A stretch of 64,000 nt of DNA from Archilochus colubris (lineage: Eukaryota; Chordata; Aves; Apodiformes; Trochilidae), in the NCBI GenBank assembly GCA_023079485.1, contig CM041115.1:24172863-24236862 (forward strand), read 5' to 3'. Positions 11,946 through 23,065 of this stretch are shown in pieces. The notes below the pieces were generated by a model, which searched no databases, was not told the DNA's origin, and worked only from the letters and a program-made list of their open reading frames with translations. Within the stretch, counting starts at the first letter, position 1. Every line of letters begins with the position of its first letter. Made by a program: the position numbers and the translations under genes.

Positions 11946-14900
11946 CCCTGAGATAGATTTTAACAATAAGCATCTGAAAAGACCTGCCTCCATGGTACAG
12001 AGGAAGAACTATGAAGTAAATATATTAAAGTATACCACAAGCTGACACCAAAGCTAAGAAAACCACAAGTCATAGGGCTGAAGAAGGCTTTTAAGATCAT
12101 CAGATTCGGTCCTTTGCCATTGTCAAATCTGCAAAGTAGTTTAAGTTTATTGCTTCCCTGCACCACAACTATGTTGCTCTTCTAGTTACTTACCTACTAC
12201 TCCCAATAACACATATGTAATTTGTAACCAGGATAAAGATAATATCCATGATGTCAAGTTTACTTTGGAGTGGCTGAGAAAACTGAGGCACTTACTATAT
12301 GCATAACATTAGCTGATTCACAAAAAATGTGTGTTAAAACAATTACATCATGTTCAATTCATTAGTCAAAAAAGTTTACTTATTTTCTACTGTAACTGCC
12401 ATTTTCTTTAAGGAAATAGCTCAGACATCCAAGAGAAATACTTAACTGAAAAGTTGCCAAACATGGTTTAATATATCAGAGATCTAAATTCTTACCCTGG
12501 AATTATTCTAAGTAGTTTCCATTGTACAATGAAGATGAGGTGGCTACTTTTCTAAGAAAAAATAACTTGGGGAAGTATGCTTGCTTAAAGCAAAAAAAAT
12601 GAGACTGAGATCTAGACAAAGCAGTGTGTACTATACTGTCCTGTCATCACACAGACAAATCATGACTGAAAAACTCCAGGGAAAAAGAATAAAGCTACAA
12701 ATCCATTTCTAGGAAGCAAATGTAAAGGACATAAGTATTTCAGAGCATACATTGTACAGAAAGAATTGCTAAAATCAAGCATTTAGGACAAACCTGGAAA
12801 TCATACAAGTCCAAAGTGCTTGTGTTTTTCTTGACAGTAACAGTGATTGTGATACAAAAAATAATCTTGATGATGGTGGCAGCCCTGTATGTAAGTCCAT
12901 GTAAAATGATAAAAATGTCTGCAAATTTTTCATATTCAAATCAACTTTTAAAAGCATGCAAATCTAGACACAAATGTGGCAGGAATGCTATTTCCAGTTC
13001 TAATAATGTCAGGACCATACCAAAGAAAAGCAGAGTATGGCCATGGAGGTTTGTAGGACATATTTATGGGAAAAGAGTACAAAAGCCTACAGTGTTGTCA
13101 AGGGGCATGGTAAATTAACTTATTAAAAGATAAGGCCATAGAGAAGTGGATCTGATATTTACTCATTACTAAAATGTAATGTAATACTTACTCATTATTG
13201 CTCCATAGACTGGGCTCAAAAGCAGAACAGATGCAGGTCTCTGATTCTGGATGAAGAGAGCATGACCCTTGTGATCCCTCAGCTTTACACAGAGTATGAC
13301 ACGTATGGGATGGGAGAACCTGTTTTATCAATTTTTATCATCTATCGAGTCCATTCCTCCCTGCAGGAGGAATGCTTTGTTTTCCCGCTTTGTTTTGTTC
13401 CTGATGCACAAGAAGTTCAGCAGAATCAAGCAGTGACCTTGGTTTCTATAGGAGTAAGTATAAGCAAGAGTATAAGGTATGTATAAGGTGTTTGCATACC
13501 ATTCTCCAACAGTAACTGTAAGCATCGAGTGTTATCAGACTTAGGAGGAGGTGCTGACTGAATAATGTGCTGTTAATTTCATCAAATGCAGTCACTTAGA
13601 AAAGGCTTAACTGAAAAGTGAAACTACTAGAAAGAAAATTGGTCTGTCCTGGCTCACAAAATTTCAAATTAATGAATTCTTTTCCTCTCCTGGCTCATCC
13701 CTTCAGTGTATCTTAATACATTGTTTTTTTAAAACTTTTCCTTTTCAGAAGTAATAAAATAATGGTCACAGTTACATTGCTAGCATAGTATAAGTAGCAG
13801 TGCATCAGGGATGGTGGTGCACAGGGCATCCTACTATCAGTTCCTTAGTGCTGACTGTAACCCAGAGAAGACATTGTTGACCACAGTAGTTAGTAATGTT
13901 AAGGGCATCTAATGTGTCCTCCCATGTGTAGTACTCTGAGTAAAAGTTATATCCAGTAACATAAATGGTTTTAACCTCCTATGTATCTGGTTTCTTTAAT
14001 ACAGGCATCTCTTCCCTCAGCCTATCCTACTGGGGTAGTGTATCTTCAGATTGGTATGCATTCTAAAATGCCAGAGAGCTTTCTACATCAAATTAAAACA
14101 CTCCCTGTGCCCTCTGCAGACATCTCAGTCTTGTAAACCTCATCAAAAAAAGTCTTCGTGAGTATGTCTTATTCCCAAAAAGTTATTAAACATGTTATGG
14201 CCAGGCTTCAATGTCACACTTAAGGGCTTCCTTTAGTTTTATCTGTTTGGGAATATATTGCCTCTTCTTTCCATTGTTTATTTCATTTGCTGCTGCCTTC
14301 CAAGCTGTTTGTATTCTAACAAACAGCAGCTAAGGGGCAGCTTTTACTTCTACAACAGGCAGCCTTGCTGATGGGCCAATGGCAAAGACACTTCTTAACT
14401 GAGGTGTCTGAAATGTGCACCATTCTGCAGGTGCAATAGCTGTGTCTTGGCCAAGGATCAGAAGTACAGATCACATATCATGAATCATGAGGCAGCATAC
14501 CAAAGAAGTTTGTTACACACACAGGAAATGAGTGGTAGTTTGTGATTTTGCAGCCTAGTTAAGTGTCTGTCAGTATGTGTGTACTTAGTTGCTCTGATAA
14601 TAAAAAAGGTACAGATGAAAAGAAAATAATCTTCACCATATTGGTGATTCAGTTTTTTTATATACAACACACTTGTTTGTGAGAACTACCAATCCCCTAT
14701 ATTCTGCTACTGAAATATTGTTTCACAGTAAATTAACAGCTGTACCTGAAGTGGTTTTGTTTCCTTCCAGACTCCAAAGGTTACTCTAAAGCAGCCACTT
14801 CATTTAGAGTAGTCACTTCATTGTATTTTTCATGAATTTTTCACGCTTGCAGTGGTGCAAGCAAGAAATATCAGCATGGCACTGATGCTGGATATCTGAT

Positions 14901-15389
14901 TGTTCTAAATTATTATCTTGGCCATGTTGAGGAATTCCTGATTTGGCGTAGGTAAAAGCCTGTTGATAAATAAAAAAGTGAATTCTTTTTGTTAATTGTA
15001 AAATCCATCAAGTCTCCCTTAAAAAGACATGTTGCTCAAGTCGCAGCCATAGGATAAGATTCAGATTTAGAAAAATAAATTTTTTACTATAGCAATAAGA
15101 AAATAAAAATACCAAGTAGAGATCATAGTTCTTGGAAAGGCAGATGTCAGACCAAAGCAAAGACTTTGTATGGCATATTGAGTCTTAGTTAGACTTTACC
15201 TGAGAGAACTTACAACAATAACTAGCATTCTTTGTTTAGAAAGCTAATGTTTTCTTTCTAGAAATGTGTTGCACTTAAAGCTCCTTGTCAACTATCCACA
15301 GAGCTCCAACTTTGGAGGCCACAGGCAGTGAGGAATGCCACAGCCTTTCTCTGGCAACAGGGGGCATCTCCGACTAAGGCTGTGTGTGG
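11946..15389. other. Intergenic, no gene seen
   Basis: AT-rich sequence. The phrase AAGATCATCAGATTC near 12092 may be a scrap of another CR1, but it is too short to call. Short open frames (60-100 codons) have no recognisable domain or splice context. Confidence 0.5.
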
Positions 15390-16642
15390 TGTGAGCAGGT
15401 TGGTGATACCAGCACACAGAGTATGGGGAATAAGCAGGAGGAGTTGGAGATATGTGTAAGGTTGCATGGTTATGATGTAATTGCAATCACTGAAATGTGG
15501 TGGGACAGCTCCCACGAGTGGAATGTTGCCACGGATGGCTGTGCACTATTAAGCAAAGACAGACTAACAAGGCGAGGTGGTGGTGTTGCTCTTTATGTGT
15601 GAGAGCAGCTGGAATGTATTGAGCTGGAATGTGCTCCCCATCCAGGGGGAGGAGGTAGAAGGGGTTGAAAGTTTGTGGGGAAGGATTAAAGCACATGCAA
15701 ATGGGGATGGAACTGTTGTGGGTGTCTACTATAGACCACCGACCCAAGAAGATGCTGATGAGGCCTTCTACAATCAACTGGAAGTAGCCTGTAGATCACA
15801 CTGCTTAGTACTCATGGGTGACTTCAATCACCCTGATATTTGTTGGGAAGCCCAGACAGCCAGGCATATCCAGCCCAAGAGGCTCTTACAGTGCATCGAT
15901 GGCAACATTCTGATGCTGCTAGTTGAAGAACCAACAAGGAGAGGTGCACTGCTGAGCATTGTATTAACAAATAAAGAAGGTCTGGTTTGGGATGTTTGGG
16001 TTTAAAACAGCCCTGGTGATAGTGACCATGATATGATGGAATTTAGTATTTTACAAGGAAGAAGGGCGGTAAGTAGAACTACAACTCTGGACTTCCTTGG
16101 GGCTAACTTAATACTCCTTCAGGATCTACTTGCAGGAATCCTGTGGGCTAGGACTATGGAAGGGAAGGGAGCCCAGGGAAGTTGGTCGGTTTTAAAATAT
16201 CACTTCCTTTAAGTCAAAGACAGGTGCATTTCCTTGAGTAAAAAATGGGGTAGAGGTGGTAAGAGATTTGCATGGATCAACAAGGAACTTTTGAAGAAAG
16301 TGTCATAGAAGAAAGTTCACATCTCATGGAAGAAGGCACTTGTCACTTACGAGACCTATAGGGATGTTGTCAGAGCATGTAGGAAGGCAACAAGAAAGGC
16401 AAAAGCCCTTAGAACTAAAACTAGCAAAAGAAGTGAAAGGAAACAAGAGCTTCTTCAGCTGTGTCAGTAGTAAAAGGAAGAATAGGGGAAATGTGGGAGC
16501 CCTGAAAACAGAGGATGCAGAGAAGGCAGAACCCGACTGGGTATGTTCCTATGTGACCTCCTGTAGGTGACCCTGCTCTGGCAGGGGGCTTGGACCCGAT
16601 GATGTTTTGAGGTCCCTTCCAACCCCTAACTTTCAGGATTTC
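15390..16642 (+). mobile_element. CR1 LINE with internal deletion
   Basis: The first part encodes the APE-type endonuclease of CR1 ORF2 in two frames. One carries MGNKQEELE and VIAITEMWWDSS (15423-15602). The other carries VGVYYRPP and LVLMGDFNHPDICWE (15577-16005). A CR1 linker region follows (KLAKEVKGNKSFFSCVSSK, near 16400-16480). At about 16535 the sequence jumps directly to the CR1 3' end (GTGACCTCCTGTAGGTGACC ... TGAGGTCCCTTCCAACCCC). The whole reverse transcriptase is missing. Stops and frameshifts make it inactive. Its 3' end resembles that of the copy at 47.1-49.7 kb more than the young copy at 19.3 kb, suggesting a different and older subfamily. The left boundary is uncertain and could be up to 100 bp further left. 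Confidence 0.85.
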
Positions 16643-16910
16643 TGCTTCTTAACAGTTAAAACAGGTTATTCAGAGGAATATCTAACAGATTTTAAAACTT
16701 TATAAAGCTTTAGCAACACTTTAGTAAGGAAAATCAGACGCTATCGCTATCGATTGTTTTTAAATGCTGTTTACAAGGGCAGCTGAGTCAGCACATGATA
16801 TTTATTTTGCTTTCCTGCCATCTTGTGGTTTAAACACAAAATGCACTGAAAAAGGAATAGGGGGGAAGGGGAAAGGGAAGAGAAAAGGAGAATGAGGGTG
16901 GGAGGGAGGT
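16643..16910. other. Spacer before purine tract
   Basis: Unremarkable AT-rich sequence that becomes G/A-rich from about 16850. No gene was seen. Confidence 0.5.
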
Positions 16911-17312
16911 AGAGGAAAAAGGAGAGAGGAGAGGAGAGGAGAGGAGAGGAGAGGAGAGGAGAGGAGAGGAGAGGAGAGGAGAGGAGAGGAGAAGAGAGGA
17001 GAGGAGGGAGAGGAGAGGGGAGGGAGGGAGAGGAGAGGAGAGGGAGAGGAGAGGAGGGAGAGGAGAGGAGAGGAGAGGGAGAGAGGAGAGGGGAGAGAGA
17101 GGGAGGGAGAGGGAGGGGAGAGGGAGGAGAGGAGAGGAGAGGAGAGGAGAGGAGAGGAGAGGGAGAGGCAAGGCAGAGACGAGGTGAGGGAGAGGAGAGG
17201 CGAGGCAGAGGCCAGGCAAGGAGAGGGAGAGGAGAGGAGAGGAGAGGAGAGGAGAGGAGAGGAGAGGAGAGGAGAGGAGAGGAGAGGAGAGGAGAGGAGA
17301 GGAAAAAAAGAG
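16911..17312 (+). repeat. (GGAGA)n purine minisatellite
   Basis: The plus strand is built on the pentamer GGAGA with interruptions. 16911-17168 is an uninterrupted purine run of 258 bases and 17218-17312 is a second of 95 bases. They are joined by about 50 bases with a few pyrimidines (AGGCAAGGCAGAGACGAGG-like). Mirror-symmetric purine/pyrimidine tracts of this length can form triplex (H-DNA) structures. The long Ser/Leu/Pro frames on the opposite strand (171 and 212 codons) are translations of the repeat and not genes. Confidence 0.95.
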
Positions 17313-18465
17313 CACAATTATTGGGCTGTGTGGAAATTTCTTTTTATACATTACTTGGCCTAAGCTGTGCTCCACAACACGCCTCCTCCCCATACAGCAT
17401 TGCAACAGCATTGATATTGAGTCCAACAGGTTTCTCCAACAATTCAGTGCCACACAGCAAAATTGCATCAGCTAGTTCAGATAACACCCTGGAGGAAATG
17501 AGCTCTTCTGTCTTCCAGAGATGCTTCCTTTGACTTAGGCTTAGCTGTATTATATCCTGGCTCTCTCATTAGCAGAGGTAAATGCTACCAGTGCTATACA
17601 ACTGAAACATGCAGGACTTTTAGCTACACTTCTCACCATCTGGAAAGCTGCATTTGTCTGAGTGCTACGAATCCCATTGTAGCATTTCAGGTTTCACATT
17701 TATACGGAATGGGCAAGGCAGCTGATTTTATACAAATGGTATAACACAGCTCATATTAGACAAAAAAAGACAAAATCCTAGTGATATTTCTGCAGTTATA
17801 TGTGGGCCAATCAGCTCAAAATAAGCCTTGTACCCATCACCTTTCAAAAGAAAAGCAGCACATTGTACACTCACCCTTACCCAAACAAGGAAGCTAAACA
17901 ACTGCTTGAATATCAGATAGGAAGTATATTAAAGATTTTCTACATACGTCTTTTTTGTTGTGACTTATTGTTAAACAAAATTGCAAGAATTACTAGCTAG
18001 CTCACTATCTAGAATGGCTCTACTGACTTAACTGCTCTTGATGGAAGAGTCATGATTTCACCTTCTGGTGTTCCAAGAAAGTGAGATTTACCCAGCAGTT
18101 TTCCTGCCAGTTGAAATGCTATGCTTGTCTGACTAGAAGCACCAGGAGGCTTTAAGAGCAAAACACTTCAGCTGGTGTTTTACTTTGTGAGAAATTTTGT
18201 AGACCACATAATTTCAGATGAAAAGGTTCAAGAAAAAAAACGATTTTAGTTAAATATCAGGCCTGCTGTGCAACTTGCAGAATGCTCTGTCAAGGCCATT
18301 TCAAGACCATGTTTTTCCAAAAGCAGCTTGGTCCAGAAATTAAACTTTCAACTGTTCTACCTACAGTTGATATTTTACATATTTTTTTCTCCCTGACAGA
18401 GAACATGAATTGAGAGGTTAGAGAGATTATAAAAAATAATCTTAGGAGTCAACTGCAGGTGAAAA
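17313..18465. other. Intergenic, no gene seen
   Basis: No recognisable gene. Open frames of 60-70 codons have no domain. The stretch ends where CR1-like coding sequence begins. Confidence 0.5.
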
Positions 18466-19300
18466 GTAATGTCAGGATTTTTCACCAGATCTTCATAAAG
18501 AAGCTGTCAAAATATCATCTGGATGAACAAGCAGTGAGATGGACTGAAAAATGGTTTAACTGCTGGGCCAAGAGTGTGGTAATCAGTGGCACAAAGTCTG
18601 GTTGGAGTGTTGTAACTCAGGGGTCTATATGGGGTCCACCCTGTTTAACATCTTCATTAATGACTTGGATGATGGGCCAGAGGGTGCCTGCAGCAAGTGT
18701 GCTAATGACACCAAACTGGAAGGAGTGGCTGATACATCAGAAGGCCCTGCCACCCTGCAGAGGGACCTGGACAGGCTGGAGCCATGGGCTGACAGGAACA
18801 TCATGAATTTCAACAAGGCGAAGTGAAAAGTCCTGCCCCTGGGGGGTAAGAACCTTGGGCACTAGAACAGGCTAGGGGCTGCCCAGAAAAGGACCTGAGA
18901 ATCCTACTGGACAGCAAACAAAACATGAGACAGCAACTTCCCCTCAACTCAGCACTGGTGAGGCCACACTTGGAGTGCTGAGCCCAGTGCTAGACTTTGC
19001 AGTGCCTGAGAGACATGAACACACAGAATAGTACAGCAAAGGGCCACCAAGATGGTGAAGGGACTGGAGCACCTCTCCTGGGAGGAAAGGCTGAGAGAGC
19101 TGGGAGTGTTCAGCCTGGATAAGGGAAGGCTCAGGGAGATCTTCATCAATGTACCTGAAGGTACAAGCAAGACAGAACCAGGCTCTTTTCAGTGGTGCTG
19201 AGTGACAAGCACAGAGGAAATTGGCATTGGCAACACAGGTTCCCGCTGAACAGGAGAAAACACTTTTTCACCCTGAGAATGATTGAACATTTGCACAAGG
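18466..19300 (+). mobile_element. Old CR1 LINE, left part (interrupted)
   Basis: Degenerate CR1 ORF2 on the plus strand. It encodes the end of the reverse transcriptase in broken frames (KLSKYHLDEQAVRWTEKW, FNIFINDLDDG, then CANDTKLEGVADTSEG where FADDTKLGG is usual). C-terminal phrases such as [20 protein letters not shown] sequence follow near 19070-19120. It stops abruptly after TTTGCACAAGG at 19300 in the middle of the CR1 C-terminal region. The missing remainder resumes at 22909, so this copy was split by the younger CR1. Confidence 0.85.
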
Positions 19301-19956
19301 CATGAGGCCCTGGACTCAGAAAATGAGGCGGAGGCCAGACAAGAGGAAGATCTCTCTGGAAGGTCTCCTGCTTGCCCTCTCTCCACCAGACGGGTTACAA
19401 CCACAGCCACGAAGAAAAGAAGAAGGGTAGTTGTAGTTGGTGACTCCCTTCTGAGAGGAACTGAGGGCCCTATATGTCGACCTGACCCATCCCACAGAGA
19501 GGTCTGCTGCCTTCCCGGTGCCCGGGTGAGGGATATTAGTAGGAGACTCCCTCAACTAATTCAGCCATCAGACTATTATCCACTGTTGGTAGTCCAGGCT
19601 GGCAGTGATGACATTGCTGGACGAAGTACAAAGGTGATTAAAAAGGACGAAGTACAAAGGTGATTAAAAAAGACTTCAAGGCACTGGGCCGTTTAGTTGA
19701 TGGGTCAGGAGCACAGGTGGTGTTCGCCTCGGTTCCAGCAATAGAAGATTTAAATGAGGAGAGAACTAGGAAAACTAATCTGATCAATAGGTGGCTGAGG
19801 GATTGGTGCCACCGGCGGAACTTTGGGTTTTTTGACCACGGGACAACTTCCGTACTACCTAGTGTACTCAAAACAGATGGACTTCACCTAACTAACAAGG
19901 GGAAAAGGACTCTAGCGTATAAGTTGGAGAGGCTCATAAGGAGGGCTTTAAATTAG
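19301..19956 (+). pseudogene. CR1 ORF1, esterase-like, frameshifted
   Basis: This is the second, esterase-like half of the CR1 ORF1 protein, an accessory RNA-binding/chaperone-type protein of the LINE. The SGNH-hydrolase blocks are visible: VVVVGDSLLRG (block I, nucleophile Ser), LPGARVRDI (block II Gly region), VVQAGSDDIA (block III, where GxND is usual) and DGLHLTNKG (block V Asp-His). The frame runs from before 19301 to about 19660, then changes at a 26-bp tandem duplication (19622-19671). It resumes and ends at TAG 19954-19956, three bases before the ORF2 frame opens. The N-terminal part seen in full-length CR1 ORF1 is missing. Identification is by motif reading only. Confidence 0.85.
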
Positions 19957-19958
19957 GT

Positions 19959-22823
19959 TTGAAGGGGGATGGGGTTGAAACTGGGCTCTCCAGAAAGGAG
20001 CCTAAGGGTGGTCTGCCCAAGGTACGAGACAAACCAGCAGCCCAGCTAAAGTGCATGTACACCAATGCACGCAGCATGGGCAACAAACAAGAGGAGCTGG
20101 AAGCCATCATGCATCAGGAAAGCTATGATGTAATCGCTATCACGGAAACGTGGTGGGATGACTCCCATGACTGGAGTGCTACTATAGGTGGCTACAGGCT
20201 TTTCAGAAGGGACAGGCAGGGTAGGAGAGGCGGAGGGGTAGCCCTACATGTTAGGGAGTCCCTTGACACTGTAGAAATTGAAGTCTGTAATAATAAGGTG
20301 GAGTGCCTGTGGATCAGAATCAAGGGGAAGGTCAACAAGGCTGATATTGTGATGGGAGTCTGTTACAGACCACCCAATCAAGATGATGAGGATGATGAAG
20401 TCTTCTACAGGCAACTGGCGGATGTCTCCAAATCGTCATCCCTTGTTCTCGTGGGCGACTTTAACCTACCAGACATCTGCTGGGAACTCCACAGCACAGA
20501 GACGAAGCAGTCTAGAAGATTCCTGGAGTGTATAGAGGATAATTTCCTGTTCCAGCTAGTAAATGAGCCCACCAGGAATGGAGCCTCGCTTGACCTTCTT
20601 TTCACAAACAGAGAGGAGCTGGTGGGAGATGTGGTGGTCGGTGGTCGCCTGGGACTTAGTGACCATGAAATAATAAAGTTTTCAATATTCAGGGATACAA
20701 GGAGGGTCGTCAATAAGACCTCTACGCTGGACTTCCGAAGGGCAGATTTTGACCTCTTCAGAAGACTTGTTCGGAGTATACCCTGGGAAACAGACCTTGA
20801 AAACAGAGGGGTACAGGAGGGTTGGTCGTACTCCAAGGAACAAGTTCTGAAAGCACAGGAGCAGGCTGTCCCAGTATGCCGAAAAGCGAGCCGGCGGGGA
20901 AGACGACCGGCCTGGCTGAATTGGGAGACTCTGAAAGAAATTAGGGTTATGAGGAGGGCCTACCAATTATGGAAAAAAGGGATAACTACTGAGGAAGAAT
21001 TTAGGAATATTGTTAAGTCATGTCGAAAGAAAATCAGAGACACAAAAGCACAATGCGAACGGAATCTTGCCACCTCTGTGAAGGATAACAAAAAGTCCTT
21101 CTACAGATACATTAGCAGCAAAAGAAGGGGCAAGGAAAATATCCATTCTTTACTGGACACGAGTGGGAATATAGTTGTTAAAGATGAAGAAAAGGCTGAG
21201 GTATTTAACACCTTCTTTACCTCAGTTTTCAGCGGAAAGACAGGTTACCCTGAAGACGGATGGCTTCTGGAGCTCATAGAAAGTGACATGGATCTAAACA
21301 GCCCCCCCTGTAATCCTGAAGGACACAGTCTGTGACCTACTGCGATGCTTGGATCCCCACAAGTCTATGGGACCAGATGGGATCCACCCAAGGGTAATGA
21401 AGGAGCTGGCAGAAGAGCTTGCCAAGCCTCTCTCTATCATCTACCAACAGTCCTGGCTCACTGGGGACATCCCAGATGATTGGAAGTTGGCGAATGTCAC
21501 ACCAATCCACAAAAAGGGCCGGAAAGAGGACTCAGGAAACTACAGGCCCGTCAGCCTGACCTCAGTGCCTGGCAGGGTCATGGAACAGATCATCCTCAGT
21601 GCAATCACACAGCACCTGCAGGATGGGCAAGGGATCAGACCCAGCCAGCACGGGGTTAGGAAGGGCAGGTCATGCCTGACCAACCTGATCTCCTTTTATG
21701 ATCAGGTGACCCGACTGGTGGATGAGGGGAGGGCTGTGGATGTGGTCTACCTAGACTTCAGCAAAGCCTTTGACACCGTCTCCCACAGCATTCTCCTGAA
21801 AAAACTGTCAGCCCGCAGCTTGGACAGGAGCACCCTGTGCTGGGTTAGGAACTGGCTGGAGGGCCGGGCCCAGAGAGTGGTGCTGAACGGGGCTGCATCC
21901 AGTTGGCGGCTGGTCACTAGTGGTGTCCCCCAGGGATCAGTGTTGGGCCCAGTTCTGTTCAACATCTTCATTGATGATCTAGATGAGGGGATTGAGTCCA
22001 TCATCAGCAAATTCGCAGACGACACTAAGCTGGGGGGAGTGTTGATCAACTAGAAGGCAGGAGGGCTCTGCAGAGGGACCTGGACAGACTGGAGAGTTGG
22101 GCTGATTCCAACGGGATGAGGTTTAACACGGCCAAGTGCCGGGTCCTGCACTTTGGCCACAACAACCCTATGCAGCGCTACAGGCTGGGGACAGAGTGGC
22201 TGGAGAGCAGCCAGGCAGAAAAGGACCTGGGAGTCTGGATCAACAAGAAGCTGAACATGAGCCAGCAGTGTGCCCAGGTGGCCAAGAAAGCCAATGGCAT
22301 CCTGGCCTGTATCCGGAACAGCATTGCCAGCAGGTCCAAGGGAGTGATTCTGCCCCTGTACTCAGCCCTCGTGAGGCCACACCTTGAGTACTGTGTCCAG
22401 TTCTGGGCCCCCCAGTTCAGGAAGGATATCGAGGTCCTGGAGCAAGTCCAAAGGAGGGCAACCAGGCTGGTGAAGGGACTCGAGCATAGACCCTACGAGG
22501 AGAGGCTGAGAGAACTGGGGTTGTTCAGCCTAAAGAAGAGGTGGCTCAGGGGAGACCTCATCGCTCTCTACAACTACCTGAAAGGAGGGTGTAGCCAGGT
22601 GGGGGCTGGGCTCTTTTACCAAACGACTTTCAACAAGACAAGAGGGCATGGACTTAAGTTGTGCCAGGGGAAGTTTAGGTTAGATATTAGAAAGAATTTC
22701 TTTACGGAAAGAGTGATCCGTCATTGGAATGGGCTGCCCACTGAAGTGGTGGATTCTCCGTCCCTGGAGATATTTAAAAAAGACTGGATGTGGCACTCAG
22801 TGCCATGGTCTAGCAACTGCAAC
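19959..22823 (+). pseudogene. CR1 ORF2 (endonuclease-reverse transcriptase), three frame breaks
   Basis: ORF2 of the young CR1 performs target-primed reverse transcription: the endonuclease nicks the target and the reverse transcriptase copies the element RNA. Endonuclease motifs are present in order: NARSMGNKQEELE, AITETWWDDSHDW, RRGGGVALHVRE, YRPPNQ, LVGDFNLPDICWE and GLSDHE. Reverse transcriptase motifs follow: [58 protein letters not shown] and the catalytic [10 protein letters not shown]. The C-terminal region includes [20 protein letters not shown] and [20 protein letters not shown]. The frame is broken in a C7 run near 21302-21308 (one base extra), near 22035-22042 (one base missing) and near 22774-22782 (two bases missing). 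No in-frame ATG lies at the very start of the open frame, so the initiation site is uncertain. Confidence 0.95.
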
Positions 22824-22876
22824 GGTGGTTCAAGGGTTGGACTCGATGATCTCTGAGGTCCCTTCCAACCCAGCCA

Positions 22877-22908
22877 ATTCTATGATTCTATGATTCTATG
22901 ATTCTATA
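22877..22908 (+). repeat. CR1 3' terminal octamer repeats
   Basis: Three tandem ATTCTATG octamers followed by ATTCTATA end the young CR1. This octamer array replaces a poly(A) tail in CR1 and is read by its reverse transcriptase. Confidence 0.95.
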
Positions 22909-23065
22909 AGTTGCCCAGAGAGGTTTTTGAGTCTCCATCTTTGGACATATTTAAAAGATAGCTGGACATGGTCCTCAATACCCAGCCCAAGGTGGCTCTG
23001 GTCAAGCAGGTAGTTGGACCAGATGATCTCCAAAGGTCCCTGACAGCCTCAATCATTCAGTGAAA
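22909..23065 (+). mobile_element. Old CR1 LINE, right part (resumes)
   Basis: Directly after the young CR1 the sequence reads AGTTGCCCAGAGAGGTTTTTG, GAGTCTCCATCTTTGGACAT, then GGACATGGTCCTCAATACCC, GATGATCTCCAAAGGTCCCT and a decayed CAATCATTCAGTGA end. This is the C-terminal coding end and 3' end of CR1, exactly what is missing from the left part that stops at 19300. Joining the flanks gives GCACAAGG followed by TTGCCCAGAG, the expected CR1 order. Confidence 0.85.

Larger units (their letters stand above)
19301..22908 (+). mobile_element. Young near-full-length CR1 LINE
   Basis: A CR1 non-LTR retrotransposon of about 3.6 kb, carrying the end of ORF1 (SGNH-type esterase) and all of ORF2 (endonuclease, reverse transcriptase, C-terminal domain). 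It terminates in three ATTCTATG units plus ATTCTATA (22877-22908), the hallmark CR1 3' tail. It sits inside an older CR1 in the same orientation. Only a handful of small indels break its frames, so it is recent by CR1 standards. Similar sequence occurs at 27.6 kb and, on the minus strand, at 56.5-57.5 kb. It is shorter than the roughly 4.5 kb of a full CR1, so it is probably 5'-truncated within or before ORF1. Confidence 0.95.

Noticed and set aside
12060..12166. Possible CR1 scrap (AAGATCATCAGATTC).
   Set aside because: It is too short and isolated to separate from chance.
16911..17312. Regularly repeated sequence that might suggest a CRISPR-like or spaced array.
   Set aside because: It is a simple pentamer tandem repeat without unique spacers, in a vertebrate genome.
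16802..17468. Two long minus-strand open frames (171 and 212 codons) rich in Ser, Leu and Pro.
   Set aside because: They are translations of the GGAGA repeat in different frames. Purine arrays lack stops in several frames.
20405..20966. Minus-strand frames of 143 and 94 codons.
   Set aside because: They are shadows of the CR1 ORF2 on the opposite strand.
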